The notes beneath the pieces are model-generated. The model saw only the letters and a list, made by a program, of their open reading frames with translations. It made no database searches and had not been told where the DNA came from. The translations under genes were made by a program, and so were the position numbers. Positions 48,801-58,699 of a stretch of 64,000 nucleotides of DNA are shown piece after piece (positions within the stretch are counted from its first letter, which is position 1; each line of letters opens with the position of its first letter). Source of the DNA: Gordionus sp. m RMFG-2023 (Eukaryota; Nematomorpha; Gordioida; Chordodea; Parachordodidae); assembly GCF_954871325.1 (NCBI RefSeq), contig NC_088775.1, forward strand, positions 72,145,561-72,209,560, written 5' to 3'.

Positions 48801-51800
48801 TAATTAATGTTTTTGGCAGACAATATAATTACAATTGCTAAATTAAATTAATCGTTTGGTAATAATGTACCTTTTTAAAATTAAATAAGTTTGAACTGTA
48901 ATACCAAACGATATGTAAATTAATAAAATACAATCTTTTTTAAATTCTTATTTTTAAAATTATCAAAAATGAGAAAGAAAAAAATTGAGAAATGCTCAAA
49001 AAAATAAAGATTAAAAATGACTTAAAGAGATTAAAAATGTATGTAAAAGATTACAATGAAAAAATTATAAAAAGATATTGTATGTATGATGAAAAAAAAA
49101 CGTAAAGAATTGTTAAAAAAATTGGGCCTAAATTTATAAATTATTTTTAAAAATACAAAAGAATTATCAAAAATGAGAACAAAAATAATTTGAGAGAAAA
49201 TATAGTAAGAAAAATAAAAGTATGGAAAATCGCAAATAGTTAGAAAAAAATTGAGAAAAGATAAAGTATGAAAAAAAACGTAAAGAAATAGCAAAAAATT
49301 AGAAATAAATTAAGAAGGAATAACAAAAATAAATAAAAATTTAAGAAAAATTGACAAATAATTTTAAAAAATTACGATTTTCCTTTTTTGATTGACACTT
49401 TTCCTTTCCTTTTGGGAATTTTCCTTTTCCTTTTTTGATTGAACCTTTTCCTTTTTTGTTTGACACTTTTCCTTTTTTGATCGGACTTTTTCCTTTCTTT
49501 TTGGGAATTTTCCTTTTTTGTTTGGACCTTTTCCTTTTATGATTGACCCTTTTCCTTTTTTGATCGGACCTTTTCCTTTTATGATTAAAACTTTTCCTTT
49601 TTTGATTGGAACTTCTTTTTTGAATGGAAAACCCTGTAAATTTAAATAATTTAAAATGGAGAAAGATCCAATTTACACATCGAGACCTACTGCTAATGAT
49701 AATGAATTATTATAGAATTTCAATTTGATTTAATAGGAAAAACTAAAATAGAAATATTTGAATTATTTTTTTATCAAAAAATGTATTCCCTGCTTGTGGA
49801 TCAATAACATAATTAAACAAAACAATAGACCAAATTTTATTACAACCGAGTCAGAGATGAGAAGATTTATAGGAATTCTTTTACTGACTGAATATAATTC
49901 CTTACTAAGAAAGAATGTATTATTCGAATGACAATGATACCACCATACCAATCGTTAGGAATTCAATGACATTATATTTGGCAATATCAAAAGGAAACAT
50001 TTATCTAATAACTCAACTCTTGATGAAGATGATAATATTTATAAAGTCCACCCATATTTAAATTTATTAAATAAAAGTTTCAACAATTCGGTATATTTTT
50101 ATATAATTTATAACAAGACATTCCTGTAAAATGTTCAAAGATAAACCCATTCGATTTGGATATAAATCACTAGCCCTTGCTCCCTCCAATGGATATATAT
50201 GTATTTGCATTTAATATATATCAAGGTAAAAATAAAAGCCCAATGGCTTCGAATCTTGGATTAGGAGGTATGGTTGTTACAAATTTACTCAAATTGTTCA
50301 AGTACCTTCTTTGCATTCTATTTACTTCGATAATTTTTTTACATCTCTAAGCTTTTATCGCATTTGAAGCATCTTGGATTTTTCAATGGGACTATAAGAA
50401 AAATAGACTTGAAAATTCTCGCCTAGAAACAATGAAGTTATGGCAAAAAAGAGAGGGGCTATTACGACTATCAATTTGAAAAGACATATGATTTGTAGAT
50501 CGATAAAATGATAGTTCAGTGGTGACAGTTGTATCAACATATAAGGTTCTTAGCCCTCTATGAAACGTATCGAGATTCTCTTGAAAGATTTTCTCAAAAA
50601 TAAAAATTACACAACCGAATATATAAATTCCTATAGTTCCCACATGTGCGATAACCTAGTGTCAACATAGAGAATAAATATATGAGGTAAAAAAATGGTG
50701 GTGGCCTAAGCAATTTTATTGATGTAGCAGTAGTAAATTCATGAAAGTTATGGAGTCGAGTGATTTCTGATGATAAAAAATCATTACTGACATTTCGGCG
50801 GGCAATAACTATTGCACTTTTGAAAACTCCCCAAGTAAAAAAATATATGAGTACAAGAATCCATCCTAGTCAATTTTCATCACTACACCTGAAAATTCTT
50901 ATGGTCATCATGTTACAACTATTATCGGTAACAAAAGGCGACATTGTAAGCTTTGTCATATTTAGACAAGATATATATGTAACATGTGTCAAATACCAAT
51001 ACATATTGATTGTTTAAAAAAATTTCCTAAAATATAAAAATTACAAAATTGTATCTTATAAATATAAAATATGTAAATAAATTTGAAATATCTATCATTT
51101 CGATTTTTCGCAATAAAATAATTATATCTTATTTTTATACCCCTAATGGTCAACGTTGCTTTCCTATTTAGGATGATTTTTTTTGTGCCGATTTTTTAGT
51201 TAGACTAAAATTTGAAAAAATCAAGAATTTTCATCGGCTGGAAAAAATGTGACCATTAATTAAAATGGAAATACTTAAAATACAAAAAAGTGAAAAATAT
51301 ATTTTTACAAGAATTATACTATTTCGCCAATCATATTGCTGACACAGGCAATAATAAAATTTTAAATGATATAATTTATAAAGTCTACAACCACCCATTC
51401 TTAAAAGACCAAAAGCATACACATTTGATTATTAATATATATTTATAATATATAAGAATCTACATAACAATTTTAAAAAAATCTATATATAATCGTATCT
51501 AGGCAATATCAATCCCTGAGCAATAATGCCTCCCATAATATGTCATACAGAATTCAGAATTTCATTAGTGAATATTAATCTCTGATCTTGGTTTATGGCT
51601 AATTGTGGATCTTGGCCAGGGGCGGACTGGCCATAAGACCCAGTGGGCATTTTGCCCACGAGGCCGCGAGAAAATGTCGATTTTGAGGCCGATGAGAGGA
51701 AAATACCAAAAAAGAGGCCGGTAGGAAAAAAAATATTATGTTGTTCACATTATTTTCTCTTATCATTTATTTATTTTTAATGATATCTATTATTTGAATA

Positions 51801-54800
51801 TAAACCTTCCCTGAGAAGAATTATCATGTCGTTTACTATATTTGAATGCATAAAATATCAATTACGTCGCTTGACGCTATATATCATTTATTACGTGCTT
51901 TTCGTTTTTTTTTCAAAGGAAGTGAAAACGCTTATGTTTGAATAGAGTGAAAGCTAAGTTTTCATTAATTTATATTATATTTATATACATTAATTTATTG
52001 TATATAGGAAACTATCTTCTTCTTAATTTATTGATCCTTTTGTGAGTTGGGCTTGAGTAGAGTGAAAGCTAAGTTTTCATTTATTTATTATATTATATTT
52101 TTATACATTAATTTATTGTAGAGGAAACTTTTGTGCGCCTAATATTTGTATTACAACAATTTACTGATCATTAGCAAACAAACATAATATAAGAAAAGAA
52201 ACACATAAATTGAGATGTATGTAAATAGTCAAAAGTAAAAAACTTATTTATATTTCAAAGATAGTAATGTTTTTTTATTATTATTACTGGCTGGTAACAT
52301 AACAGATTACTTTATGCTTTATATTAAAATACAATTCTTGAAAAAAATTATAATAAATTTTATTTTAGTTGAATTGATATATTTTCATATATGCATGAGC
52401 TGAAAAATTAAGAAAAAAAAATTCTGCTGGTCTCAAAGCAGCTGGTGCTGATCCAAAACAACTTAAATTATCTTTTTTTGATAAATCAATACCAAGTATT
52501 TCAAATACTATTACTTCATGTAAATAAACTATTTTTTTAGAGATATCAACAACTGTCTCCCATTCACCACTACCTGAAACAACTACCTTATCTACAACAT
52601 CTTCATGTATTATGGCATCAGTTCAATCATTGCCACTATCCTCACACTTGTCAGAAGCAACTACATCAATAATGCCTTCAGATATTTCTCAAAGTGGATT
52701 ATCAGAATTGGATATGCATACACATGAAAATTTTAAGTTGCAATTAACAGCCACTATATCTCAAAAACTTAGATTTTTAATGCAACATCCTATACAACCA
52801 ATAAACATCAAATATGATAAATTATATTATCGAATGGTAATGAGTGAAAAAATACCTAGAAAATGGATTACCATAAAAATTATATGCAATAAAGCCCAAG
52901 CTGTGTACTGCTCAATCTGCCTGGCATTTGCAGTATGTGAAAACACTTTCACAACAGGCTCTACAAATTTTCGTCACATGCACTCAGTTATTAAAATACA
53001 TGAAAATTCAAAAGTGCATATTAGTGCTGTCGAGGCCTACCTCAGAGCTTCAAAAAACCAGTCGTTTAATAATTCAATTAGCGTTAAAATATTAAATGAA
53101 AAAAATCGACAAATTCATAACAATATCCACATAATAAAACAAATATTTGAAATAATAAAGTTTTTAGGTAAACAAAACTTACCATACAGATGATCAAATG
53201 CTACCGAAACACTTAGCCTCTTTGATAATGAAAATTTAAATCATGGCAATTTCCTGGAAATGATCCGTATTATATCAAAGAATGATCAAATACTTAGAGA
53301 TCATTTAGAGAAGGCTATTTTAAAAAGCAAACGTAGAAAAGATACGCTTAAACTATCTAACAAATCAAAATCGAAGGGAAGAGGTTCTCTCATAACCTTG
53401 TTGTCAAAAACAATGTCAACAAAGTTATTGATGTTGTTCTTGATCAAATCAGGAATTTAATAAAAAGGAGATTCGTAACAAACGGTTTAGTTTGCAAATG
53501 GATAGTACTCAAGACATTTGCGTTTATGATCAAGCAACCATTTGCCTACGATACATATATAATGGTAAAATAACAGAAAGGCTTTTTGCACTTACAAAAG
53601 TTACGAACTCTTCTGGAAAAGGATTTTTTGATATCTTGAGTGAATGCTTTTTAAAACATGGAATTCAAATGAGAAATATAATTGGAGAATCATTTGATGG
53701 TGCTGCAAATATGCGGGGGGAATTTGTTGGGTTGCAAGCTCTTATTAGACAAGAGGCTCCAGGTAGCTTGTATATTTGGTGTTATAGTCACATATTAAAT
53801 CTCTGTATATGTGATTCATGCGATAATATTGAAGGCAAAATTTTATTTGGATTATTGAACAGACTAGCAACTTTCTTTGGTGAATCATATAAAAGGATGG
53901 ACGCTTGGGTGAAACAGAATAACTCAACTGGCCAAAATAAACTGAGAAGGCTGCAAAAAATAGGTGAGACAAGGTGGTGGGCATGTGAAAAAGCCTTTAA
54001 ATGGATATATGGCAAAGAGAACTTACTTCCAATAACGATAAGTGCACTTCGATTTATAATAGATAATAAATCATTTGAGGCAAAAACCTCATCAGAAGCG
54101 CAGTCGTTGATAGATAATTTATGTAAATTTAAGACTCTTAGTACAGCTGTAATATATTTAGAAATTTTTAAAATAATGGGGCCATTGTCATTGTATCTTC
54201 AAACCAAAAATTTAGATATTTTGTCGGCATGGAAGATGATAGATGATGCTAAGTCTTCTGTGTCATCGATTACTATTACATCAATTCAAAATAAAGCAAT
54301 AAAAATGGCTTCTGATTTAAATGAAACACTTTCATATTTAAAGCTTCCGGAGAGTATCTGTGTACAGACTGCTCTGCCAAAAATTCTAATAGGATGAGCA
54401 AAGAGAATATATAGTGATGAAGGCCAGGATGAACGTCCTCAAGAATCGATTGACCTTTATAGGGTTGAAGTATTTCGTCCTATAATTGATCAAATTATAA
54501 ACAGTTTGTCGGAACGCTTTTCTGCAAATAGAGAGCTTATTTTGAATGTGCGATATTTGCATCCAAGGCATTTTGATGACATAAATAGTAAAGGTATTTC
54601 TGAAATGGCCTTGGAAAAACTGGCGCAATTGGCAAATATATCGAGTGATAAATTACATAACGAATTGTGTTCATTTTCTAGTGTATTCAAAGATTTAATA
54701 GCAGAATTAAATGAAACGGACGATAAAATCTTATGTACAAGTGAGGAGTCGAATGAAGAAGATGGAATATTACAATATGATAATAACTCGAAGTGTGATA

Positions 54801-57800
54801 AATGTAACAATTGTTTAATATGCGTGTATGAAATTCTTAAGAGGTATAATATGCATACAAGTGCATACACTAATTTATTTTTGGCGTATGAATACATTTT
54901 AACTTTATCATTTACGCAGGTTAATTGTGAGAGAACATTTAGCAAATTGAAAATTATAAAAAATAGGCTGAGAGCTAATATAGGCCAAGAAAAATTAGAA
55001 GCGTTTTTAATGATGTCAGTTGAACGAGAACTATTATCGCAGATTGAAATAGAAGATATTCTTGTTTATTTACGCAAAGGTTCAAAGTTAATGAGAGATT
55101 TATTAACATAAAAATTATATATTATTAATTCATTTATTTAAATCTTATTTATATCTATTACAATACTCTAATTTTAAAGTGCAACAATTTTATTCTCTGT
55201 GCAATATTGTATAATTGTTATAATTTTATATGTGTAATTAATTGATTTTATATATTGAGTATGATGTATTATATTATATTTAACATGTGATGTATGATTT
55301 AATTTTATAGTGCAATATCCTTGTAAATCTAATATAAAATATATATGTGCAATGAATATTTTTTTATATGTGCAATGAAAATTTTTTAATATGTGCAATG
55401 AATATTTTTTTATATGTGCAATGAATATTTTTTTATATGTGCAATGAATACTTTTTTATGTGTTCAATGAATATGATTTTGGATGTGCAATTTTTTAAAA
55501 TAAAATATATGATTATCGTGTCATTATTCTTTTCTTTTTTTAAAATTTAAAATGTTTGAACCTATAAAAAATAACAAGTAATAAAAATTTCCCACGAGGC
55601 CGTAACGTCACCAGTCCGCCCCTGATCTTGGCCTATGGATAATTGTGGATCTTGAAATATGGAAAATCATGGATGTGATGGTATAACCACAATATTTAAT
55701 GGAAAGGGGGGGGGGGGTTCAAAAGAGGTCAATCATGTCTAGATATTATGCCAACAGTATCATACACGGGAGCTGAGTAGGGTGTATTTTGTTGTTAAAA
55801 ATTTCTCTAGATCTTTTCAGACTTAATCACATCTTGACCAATTAGATGCTCCAGAATTGCATCTGAAATATCTTAGTCAAGATCCACAATTAACCATAAA
55901 CCAAGATTAGAGTTAATATCCATTAGTTCAAGAATTGATATTCCCTAATTACGATTATGTAATGATATTTTTAAATTTTTTATAAATAATTTTTATAATC
56001 AACTGTGCATAGGGTGGAAATAATGTAAATTTTATAAGTTACAACACATATATAATCCTCAATAAATGTCAATCATATTTAATTTATCCAATGGTATTCT
56101 TTATAGGAATATTCATCCAATGGTATTCTTTATATCAGTATTCTTACAATGATATTTATATACCAATATTCATCTAGTAGTATTTATTTCTTTCATATGA
56201 CTACATTAATCTATTTTGCTTTTTCTTGGGTTTATAAAATTAGATATGTCCAATATAGGTATCAATTGATATATAATCAAAACCCCCCCCCTACCCCTTA
56301 ATGGGCGATTCTAGATCTGGGGTTAGGAATATTTTTACTAACATAAAATATCGATATGGGTATCAATCAGATAAAAGTTAATTAAATAGTTTTTGACTGA
56401 AATAATAATATTCAAGCTTGTGTTCATAGGTTGGACTTAAAAATGGTAATTTATATTTTTCAATTAAATAATTTAAGCTGGGCTTAGCTAAAAAAATAAA
56501 ATATACATTTAATTTTTGCTAGGCACATGCAAAATTTTTTAAAATATTTAGAGCTCTACCCTATAGACAGCATGCCACTCGTCAATATTATTTAAAGAAT
56601 GGGTGGAGGAATAAATAGGAAAGGTATTAAATTCAACATTAAATAAATGGATCAAACTATAATCATGCGATAATATGCATAAGTCAAAATTTAATGCCTG
56701 GTATTGAAAAAAAGAATTAATTTCAAGCCCAACTAGAATTTTTATTTTTTGGCCTGGCCTTGTCCCAATTTCTTAAATTTTTGTTATTTTGAATAATTGC
56801 ATTTTGAAAATTGTTTCAAAGAGCAATTTAAAATATGAAAAGTATATGAATATTAAAAATACTCTAAATTTTTTAAAAATGGGTCTGATCTAGATTTTAA
56901 TTTTTAAGAATGGCATAAATTACTAAAATTATATCTTTTATAGGCTTGATCCAGGCCAGGATCTAGGACCTCTGATAAATATTATTTTTACAGGAATATT
57001 GATAAATTCATCTTGATAATATAAAATAATGAACTTTATATGGGCAAATAGTGATGCAAAGTTGGCCCATTTGAGTTGATTTTTTAAAATGGCTTACCCA
57101 ATATTTTATCTAAAAAAATATTACGCAAGCCTGAAGATTTTGCTCACAGGTGGCACTTTGGACTTATATTAGCAAATCGAAACTTTCTGGCTAAAATTAT
57201 AAGTTTGTCATTTTTAAAAATTGGCTGAAATAGAGCAATTTAGCATCAATATTGGCAAATATAATATCAAATGTGAGTAGTTACAACAAGCCTCATTAAG
57301 TTATTTATTTATAAAACATAAAATATATATATTATTTTAAAAAATTAAACTTTTTTCAAAAAAATCAGCCAGATTAGTATTTGATTCCTTGTAAAGAGGG
57401 CATTCCCTATCTGTGTTAATATGGCCCCATTTCTGACATTTTAAACATCTGACATTCCTAACACAAATTCCAAATGGCTGATCTATTAGCAAATCTGTTT
57501 TACCTTTGAGATAGCTAAGGGGTGAAAAAATAATTAAAATGCCATATTCAAGCAAAAAAACAAAGGAAAATAATGTATACTTTGTTTAATAATATATTAC
57601 CTGCAGTGTTATATTAAGATAAAGGTGGGGGGGGGGGGGGTTTAAAGGAGCATTTTTGCCTCATAATTCTTTGTAACATTTGATTTTATTAATAAAAATT
57701 ATTTTTTTCATATTGTAATTTTTTTGAACCCATTAAAACAAAATCTTAGATACATCACTGATAATCTGTCAAAGGTTGACTAATAAAGAAATTTGATAAA

Positions 57801-58362
57801 TAATATATAATTTTTTTATGAATTTTGATTTACCTTTCCCTAGGTGCACCTCTCTGCCATTCAAATTTGTATTCAACTTTTTTCTTTTCCTCTCCTTTAT
57901 TATCAACTTGAACAATGTCTTTAGAATTTGCTACTGGTATAGGATTTAAACTAACTAATTCATTTTCATTTGGAATTTTAGCAGCTTGTTTAGGAGCTCC
58001 AGGAGGTAGATCATACATAAAACTTAAACCCAACTTTGCTTTATCATCACCCAACAATTGTCTAAGTTTGATTTAAAAAAGAATATTAAATCATAGTAAA
58101 TCTATTATTTCTTATAGTTAAATATATTATCTATTATGACGATAATTATCTACCTGTGTTCAATCATCTGCTGTTCTTTTTGATATAGATTTTTCATATC
58201 ATTTTCATAGGTTACCTTCTCTTCATTTTTTTGTTGAGCCATGAAGACCTTTATTTGTAAATAAATATATAAATCATCGAGTCAAATTACTCTCTTTAGG
58301 TTCCATATGGCCCCAGGATGGAAATCCTTTTTACACATATAATTATTATATCCTTTTCCCAT
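39609..58362 (-). CDS. CIR1: CIR1 (CBF1-interacting corepressor), seven exons over 18.75 kb
   Basis: Nuclear protein; in animals it links RBPJ/CBF1 to histone deacetylase complexes and is found with splicing factors. Exons (- strand): 58362-58291, 58248-58154, 58061-57834, 57514-57351, 45946-45840, 44134-44019, 39885-39609. All have GT/AG ends, phases agree, and lengths sum to 1059 nt (352 residues plus stop); the human protein is about 450. Exon 1 gives [20 protein letters not shown]. Exon 3 gives [21 protein letters not shown] and [12 protein letters not shown]. Exon 4 gives [16 protein letters not shown] then [13 protein letters not shown], a CCHC knuckle. Exon 5 ([13 protein letters not shown]) and exon 6 ([15 protein letters not shown]) match the human middle region. 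Exon 7 is the basic tail. Introns 4-6 hold large transposons. Confidence 0.92.
40051..43881 (-). mobile_element. DNA transposon with about 598-bp terminal inverted repeats, in CIR1 intron 6
   Basis: The arms at 40051-40648 and 43284-43881 are near-perfect reverse complements, with tips GGGTAATTCCATACCA and TGGTATGGAATTACCC. Each tip is bordered by TTAC (40047-40050 and 43882-43885), a likely 4-bp target duplication. The interior carries one degraded transposase-like gene on the - strand. Because the arms are so alike, either the element is young or the arms are kept alike by conversion. I cannot place it in a named superfamily with confidence; a diverged relative end lies in USP8 intron 6 (24384). 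Confidence 0.85.
40826..43029 (-). pseudogene. Transposase-like gene of the long-TIR element, degraded
   Basis: It starts [20 protein letters not shown] and has a further CDKC, so the N-terminus looks zinc-binding. After several breaks comes KKDCISI, then the longest frame (42335-41781) with [17 protein letters not shown] [31 protein letters not shown], a [19 protein letters not shown] cysteine cluster and [12 protein letters not shown]. Downstream (about 41420-41330) [20 protein letters not shown] is readable in a different frame next to a G14 run. The last frame (41140-40826) has [20 protein letters not shown], an SH3/Tudor-like fold by appearance. From memory this protein family occurs as many uncharacterised copies in invertebrate genomes. 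It is not active here. Confidence 0.7.
44019..44134 (-). CDS. CIR1: CIR1 exon 6
   Basis: Acceptor TTAAAG|GACC and donor ACAA|GTAAAA. It encodes [20 protein letters not shown] then [18 protein letters not shown]. The second half corresponds to human EVEFLKSLTTKQKQKLLRKL. The acidic first half matches the human acidic stretch before it. Phase 0 in, phase 2 out. It sits 138 bp from the 40051-43881 transposon, which lies in the next intron. Confidence 0.85.
44135..45000. other. CIR1 intron 5, first part, nothing firm
   Basis: A + strand open stretch at about 44331-44520 (contains [19 protein letters not shown]) has no start and no homologue I know. GATCAAAGGATCGACGATCC at 44556-44577 with an inverted GATCTTTGATTG nearby may be a worn repeat end. 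Confidence 0.35.
45014..45576. mobile_element. Worn GGCCCAGC-rich MITE in CIR1 intron 5
   Basis: Starts near ATTAGAGGCTAGCGCC and ends near TTGCAGACTTCTG, resembling the TAGAGGTCTGCA family at 775 and 3104. The interior alternates GGGCTGGGC-type words. Ends are diverged and no clean duplication could be read; related remnants end near 56990. Confidence 0.5.
45840..45946 (-). CDS. CIR1: CIR1 exon 5
   Basis: Acceptor AAAG|TTTCTG and donor CAA|GTTTGT. It encodes [20 protein letters not shown] followed by [15 protein letters not shown]. Human CIR1 has SELIAEMRNSGFALKRNVLG at the same place, so identity and position both fit. It enters in phase 1 from exon 4 and leaves in phase 0 to exon 6. It is 11.4 kb from exon 4, the gap being filled by a hAT, a piggyBac, a giant hairpin and a MITE. 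Confidence 0.85.
46274..46510 (+). CDS. Isolated exon-like block, unrecognised, antisense within CIR1 intron 4
   Basis: Acceptor TTTTTACCAG|AGA and donor AACAAG|GTTTGA bound exactly 79 codons, phase 0 at both ends. It reads [20 protein letters not shown] and ends [12 protein letters not shown], with codon use like the CIR1 and USP8 exons. The inner words FAKKYEDWT and FVFSDESKF resemble the Tc1/mariner signature around its first catalytic Asp, so a transposase fragment is an alternative. The residues after it do not continue like Tc1. I do not recognise a host family and see no partner exon. Confidence 0.4.
46780..47110 (+). pseudogene. Possible Tc1/mariner-like transposase N-terminal remnant
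   Basis: Broken frames read [23 protein letters not shown] (helix-turn-helix-like) and then [20 protein letters not shown], the order expected in a Tc1-type DNA-binding region. Several stops interrupt it. No tips were found. The assignment is weak. Confidence 0.4.
47356..51259 (+). mobile_element. piggyBac-type transposon, highly degraded, with a hairpin element inserted
   Basis: The left tip CCCATGAATGGTCAACG follows TTAA (47352-47355), the piggyBac target. The right end has GTGACCATTAA next to TTAA near 51256-51263. + strand pieces read like a piggyBac transposase: [20 protein letters not shown] (about 49857), [20 protein letters not shown] (about 50013), [20 protein letters not shown] (about 50142), [12 protein letters not shown] (about 50320) and RINI-GKKMVVA (about 50670). 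Many stops and frameshifts interrupt the frame. The 48084-49636 hairpin interrupts it upstream of the main domain. Old and inactive. Confidence 0.8.
48084..49636. repeat. Giant fold-back element (two arms of about 670 bp) with tandem AAAAAAGGAAAAG units
   Basis: The tips are CAGGGTTTCCCATTC and GAATGGAAAACCCTG. Both arms start with a dozen or so degenerate copies of a roughly 20-bp unit (TCAATCAAAAAAGGAAAAG), then continue as matched inverted sequence almost to the centre. The unpaired middle is only about 48770-48975. Long + and - frames within it (48243-48593 and others) are products of the simple repeat and not genes. The architecture matches Foldback-type elements: long inverted arms with internal tandem repeats. 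It sits inside the piggyBac copy, so it is younger than that. Confidence 0.85.
52545..55111 (+). pseudogene. hAT transposase, ZMYM1-like (TTF finger, DUF4371, dimerisation), few lesions
   Basis: Order: a Ser/Thr-rich start; a TTF-type zinc-binding region ([12 protein letters not shown]...[13 protein letters not shown]...H, about 52905-53020); DUF4371-like QDICVYDQ...[13 protein letters not shown] (about 53500-53610); the RNase-H-like core with [12 protein letters not shown] (about 53685) and [12 protein letters not shown] (about 53780); RWWACEKAF; and the C-terminal [17 protein letters not shown] (about 54925). Lesions seen: a stop at 53191-53193, a frameshift between about 53410 and 53490, and a stop at 54395-54397. 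Upstream at 52425-52525 an in-frame block [18 protein letters not shown] may be the true N-terminus, joined by splicing or a lost link. As it stands it cannot make a full protein. Confidence 0.88.
55344..55490. repeat. Minisatellite, about 23-bp unit (ATATGTGCAATGAATATTTTTTT), six copies
   Basis: Tandem copies of a GTGCAATGAATATTTTTTTAT unit lie in the 3' subterminal part of the 51617-55624 hAT. More diverged GTGCAAT words extend back to about 55180. Such subterminal repeats can be transposase-binding sites in hAT elements, or may simply be slippage. Confidence 0.75.
55633..57048. other. CIR1 intron 4 between hAT and exon 4; duplicated flank and worn repeats
   Basis: Words GATCTTGG, GGTTTATGG and AATTGTGGATCTTG recur on both sides of the hAT (51580-51616, 55625-55660, inverted near 55880-55920), so it inserted in a local repeat. 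A G12 run lies at 55706-55717. Worn GGCCTGGCC repeats occupy 56400-56990. No coding exon seen. Confidence 0.45.
57049..57251. mobile_element. hAT-type MITE (TAGTGATGCAAAG tips), 203 bp, in CIR1 intron 4
   Basis: The start TAGTGATGC and end GCATCAATA are flanked by TGGGCAAA (57041-57048) and TTGGCAAA (57252-57259), a 7/8 match. The interior, GAGTTGATTTTTTAAAATGGCT...AATATTTTATCTAAAAAAATATTA, is shared with the copy at 58472-58691. It starts 100 bp inside the intron after exon 4. Confidence 0.75.
57351..57514 (-). CDS. CIR1: CIR1 exon 4 (zinc knuckle)
   Basis: It encodes [20 protein letters not shown] and [19 protein letters not shown], the most conserved part of the family, with C-x2-C-x4-H-x5-C spacing. 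Reading through the proposed donor (AAAAA|GTTTAA at 57350) would meet a stop after only four codons, giving a short protein of about 190 residues. Splicing from this donor to exon 5 restores the family's C-terminal half in phase. Confidence 0.9.
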
Positions 58363-58471
58363 TGCTTCTTCTATCTAAAATCGCAATTTAATAAGAGGAT
58401 AGGTTACTAAGATATATTTATAGGTATAAAGATTAGTGCTAAACCCTGACCAGACAAAAAATAGATAAATA

Positions 58472-58691
58472 TAGTGTTGTTGAACGGCTCAATTGGAGCC
58501 GATTTTTTAAAAACGGCTAACTCAATATTTTATCCAGAAAAATATTATGCAAGCCTAGAGATTTTTCTTATAGAAGGCACATAGGATTGAACATCTATTA
58601 ATCGAAATCTCTACACTTAGGCAATATTTTCCTTGCTATAATGTTGAGTTAGCCCTTTTAAAACTCGGCTCAAATCGAGCCATCAACACTA
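58472..58691. mobile_element. hAT-type MITE (TAGTGTTGTTGAACGGCTC tips), 220 bp, just upstream of CIR1
   Basis: Long inverted arms (TAGTGTTGTTGAACGGCTCAATTGG... against ...GAGCCATCAACACTA) are flanked by GATAAATA (58464-58471) and GAAAAATA (58692-58699), 7/8. It lies 110 bp upstream of the CIR1 start codon (58362), within the likely promoter or 5' UTR. Confidence 0.85.
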
Positions 58692-58699
58692 GAAAAATA

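Larger units (their letters stand above)
51617..55624 (+). mobile_element. Nearly complete hAT transposon (ZMYM/DUF4371 type), 4.0 kb, recent
   Basis: The left tip CAGGGGCGGACTGG and right tip CCAGTCCGCCCCTG are flanked by a perfect 8-bp duplication ATCTTGGC (51609-51616 and 55625-55632). Both ends also share GCCCACGAGGCCG/CCCACGAGGCCGTAACG just inside. One transposase gene occupies 52545-55111. A perfect duplication and only a few coding lesions suggest that this is the youngest large insertion in the window. It lies in CIR1 intron 4. Confidence 0.95.

Noticed and set aside
53745-54945. Several - strand frames of 75-151 codons over the hAT transposase
   Set aside because: Shadows of the + strand transposase, which has recognisable motifs throughout.
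57337-57350. CIR1 ending at the stop after exon 4 (EKSLIF)
   Set aside because: A donor lies just before it and three downstream exons continue the family's sequence in phase, so I prefer the spliced form; the short form could still be an alternative transcript.
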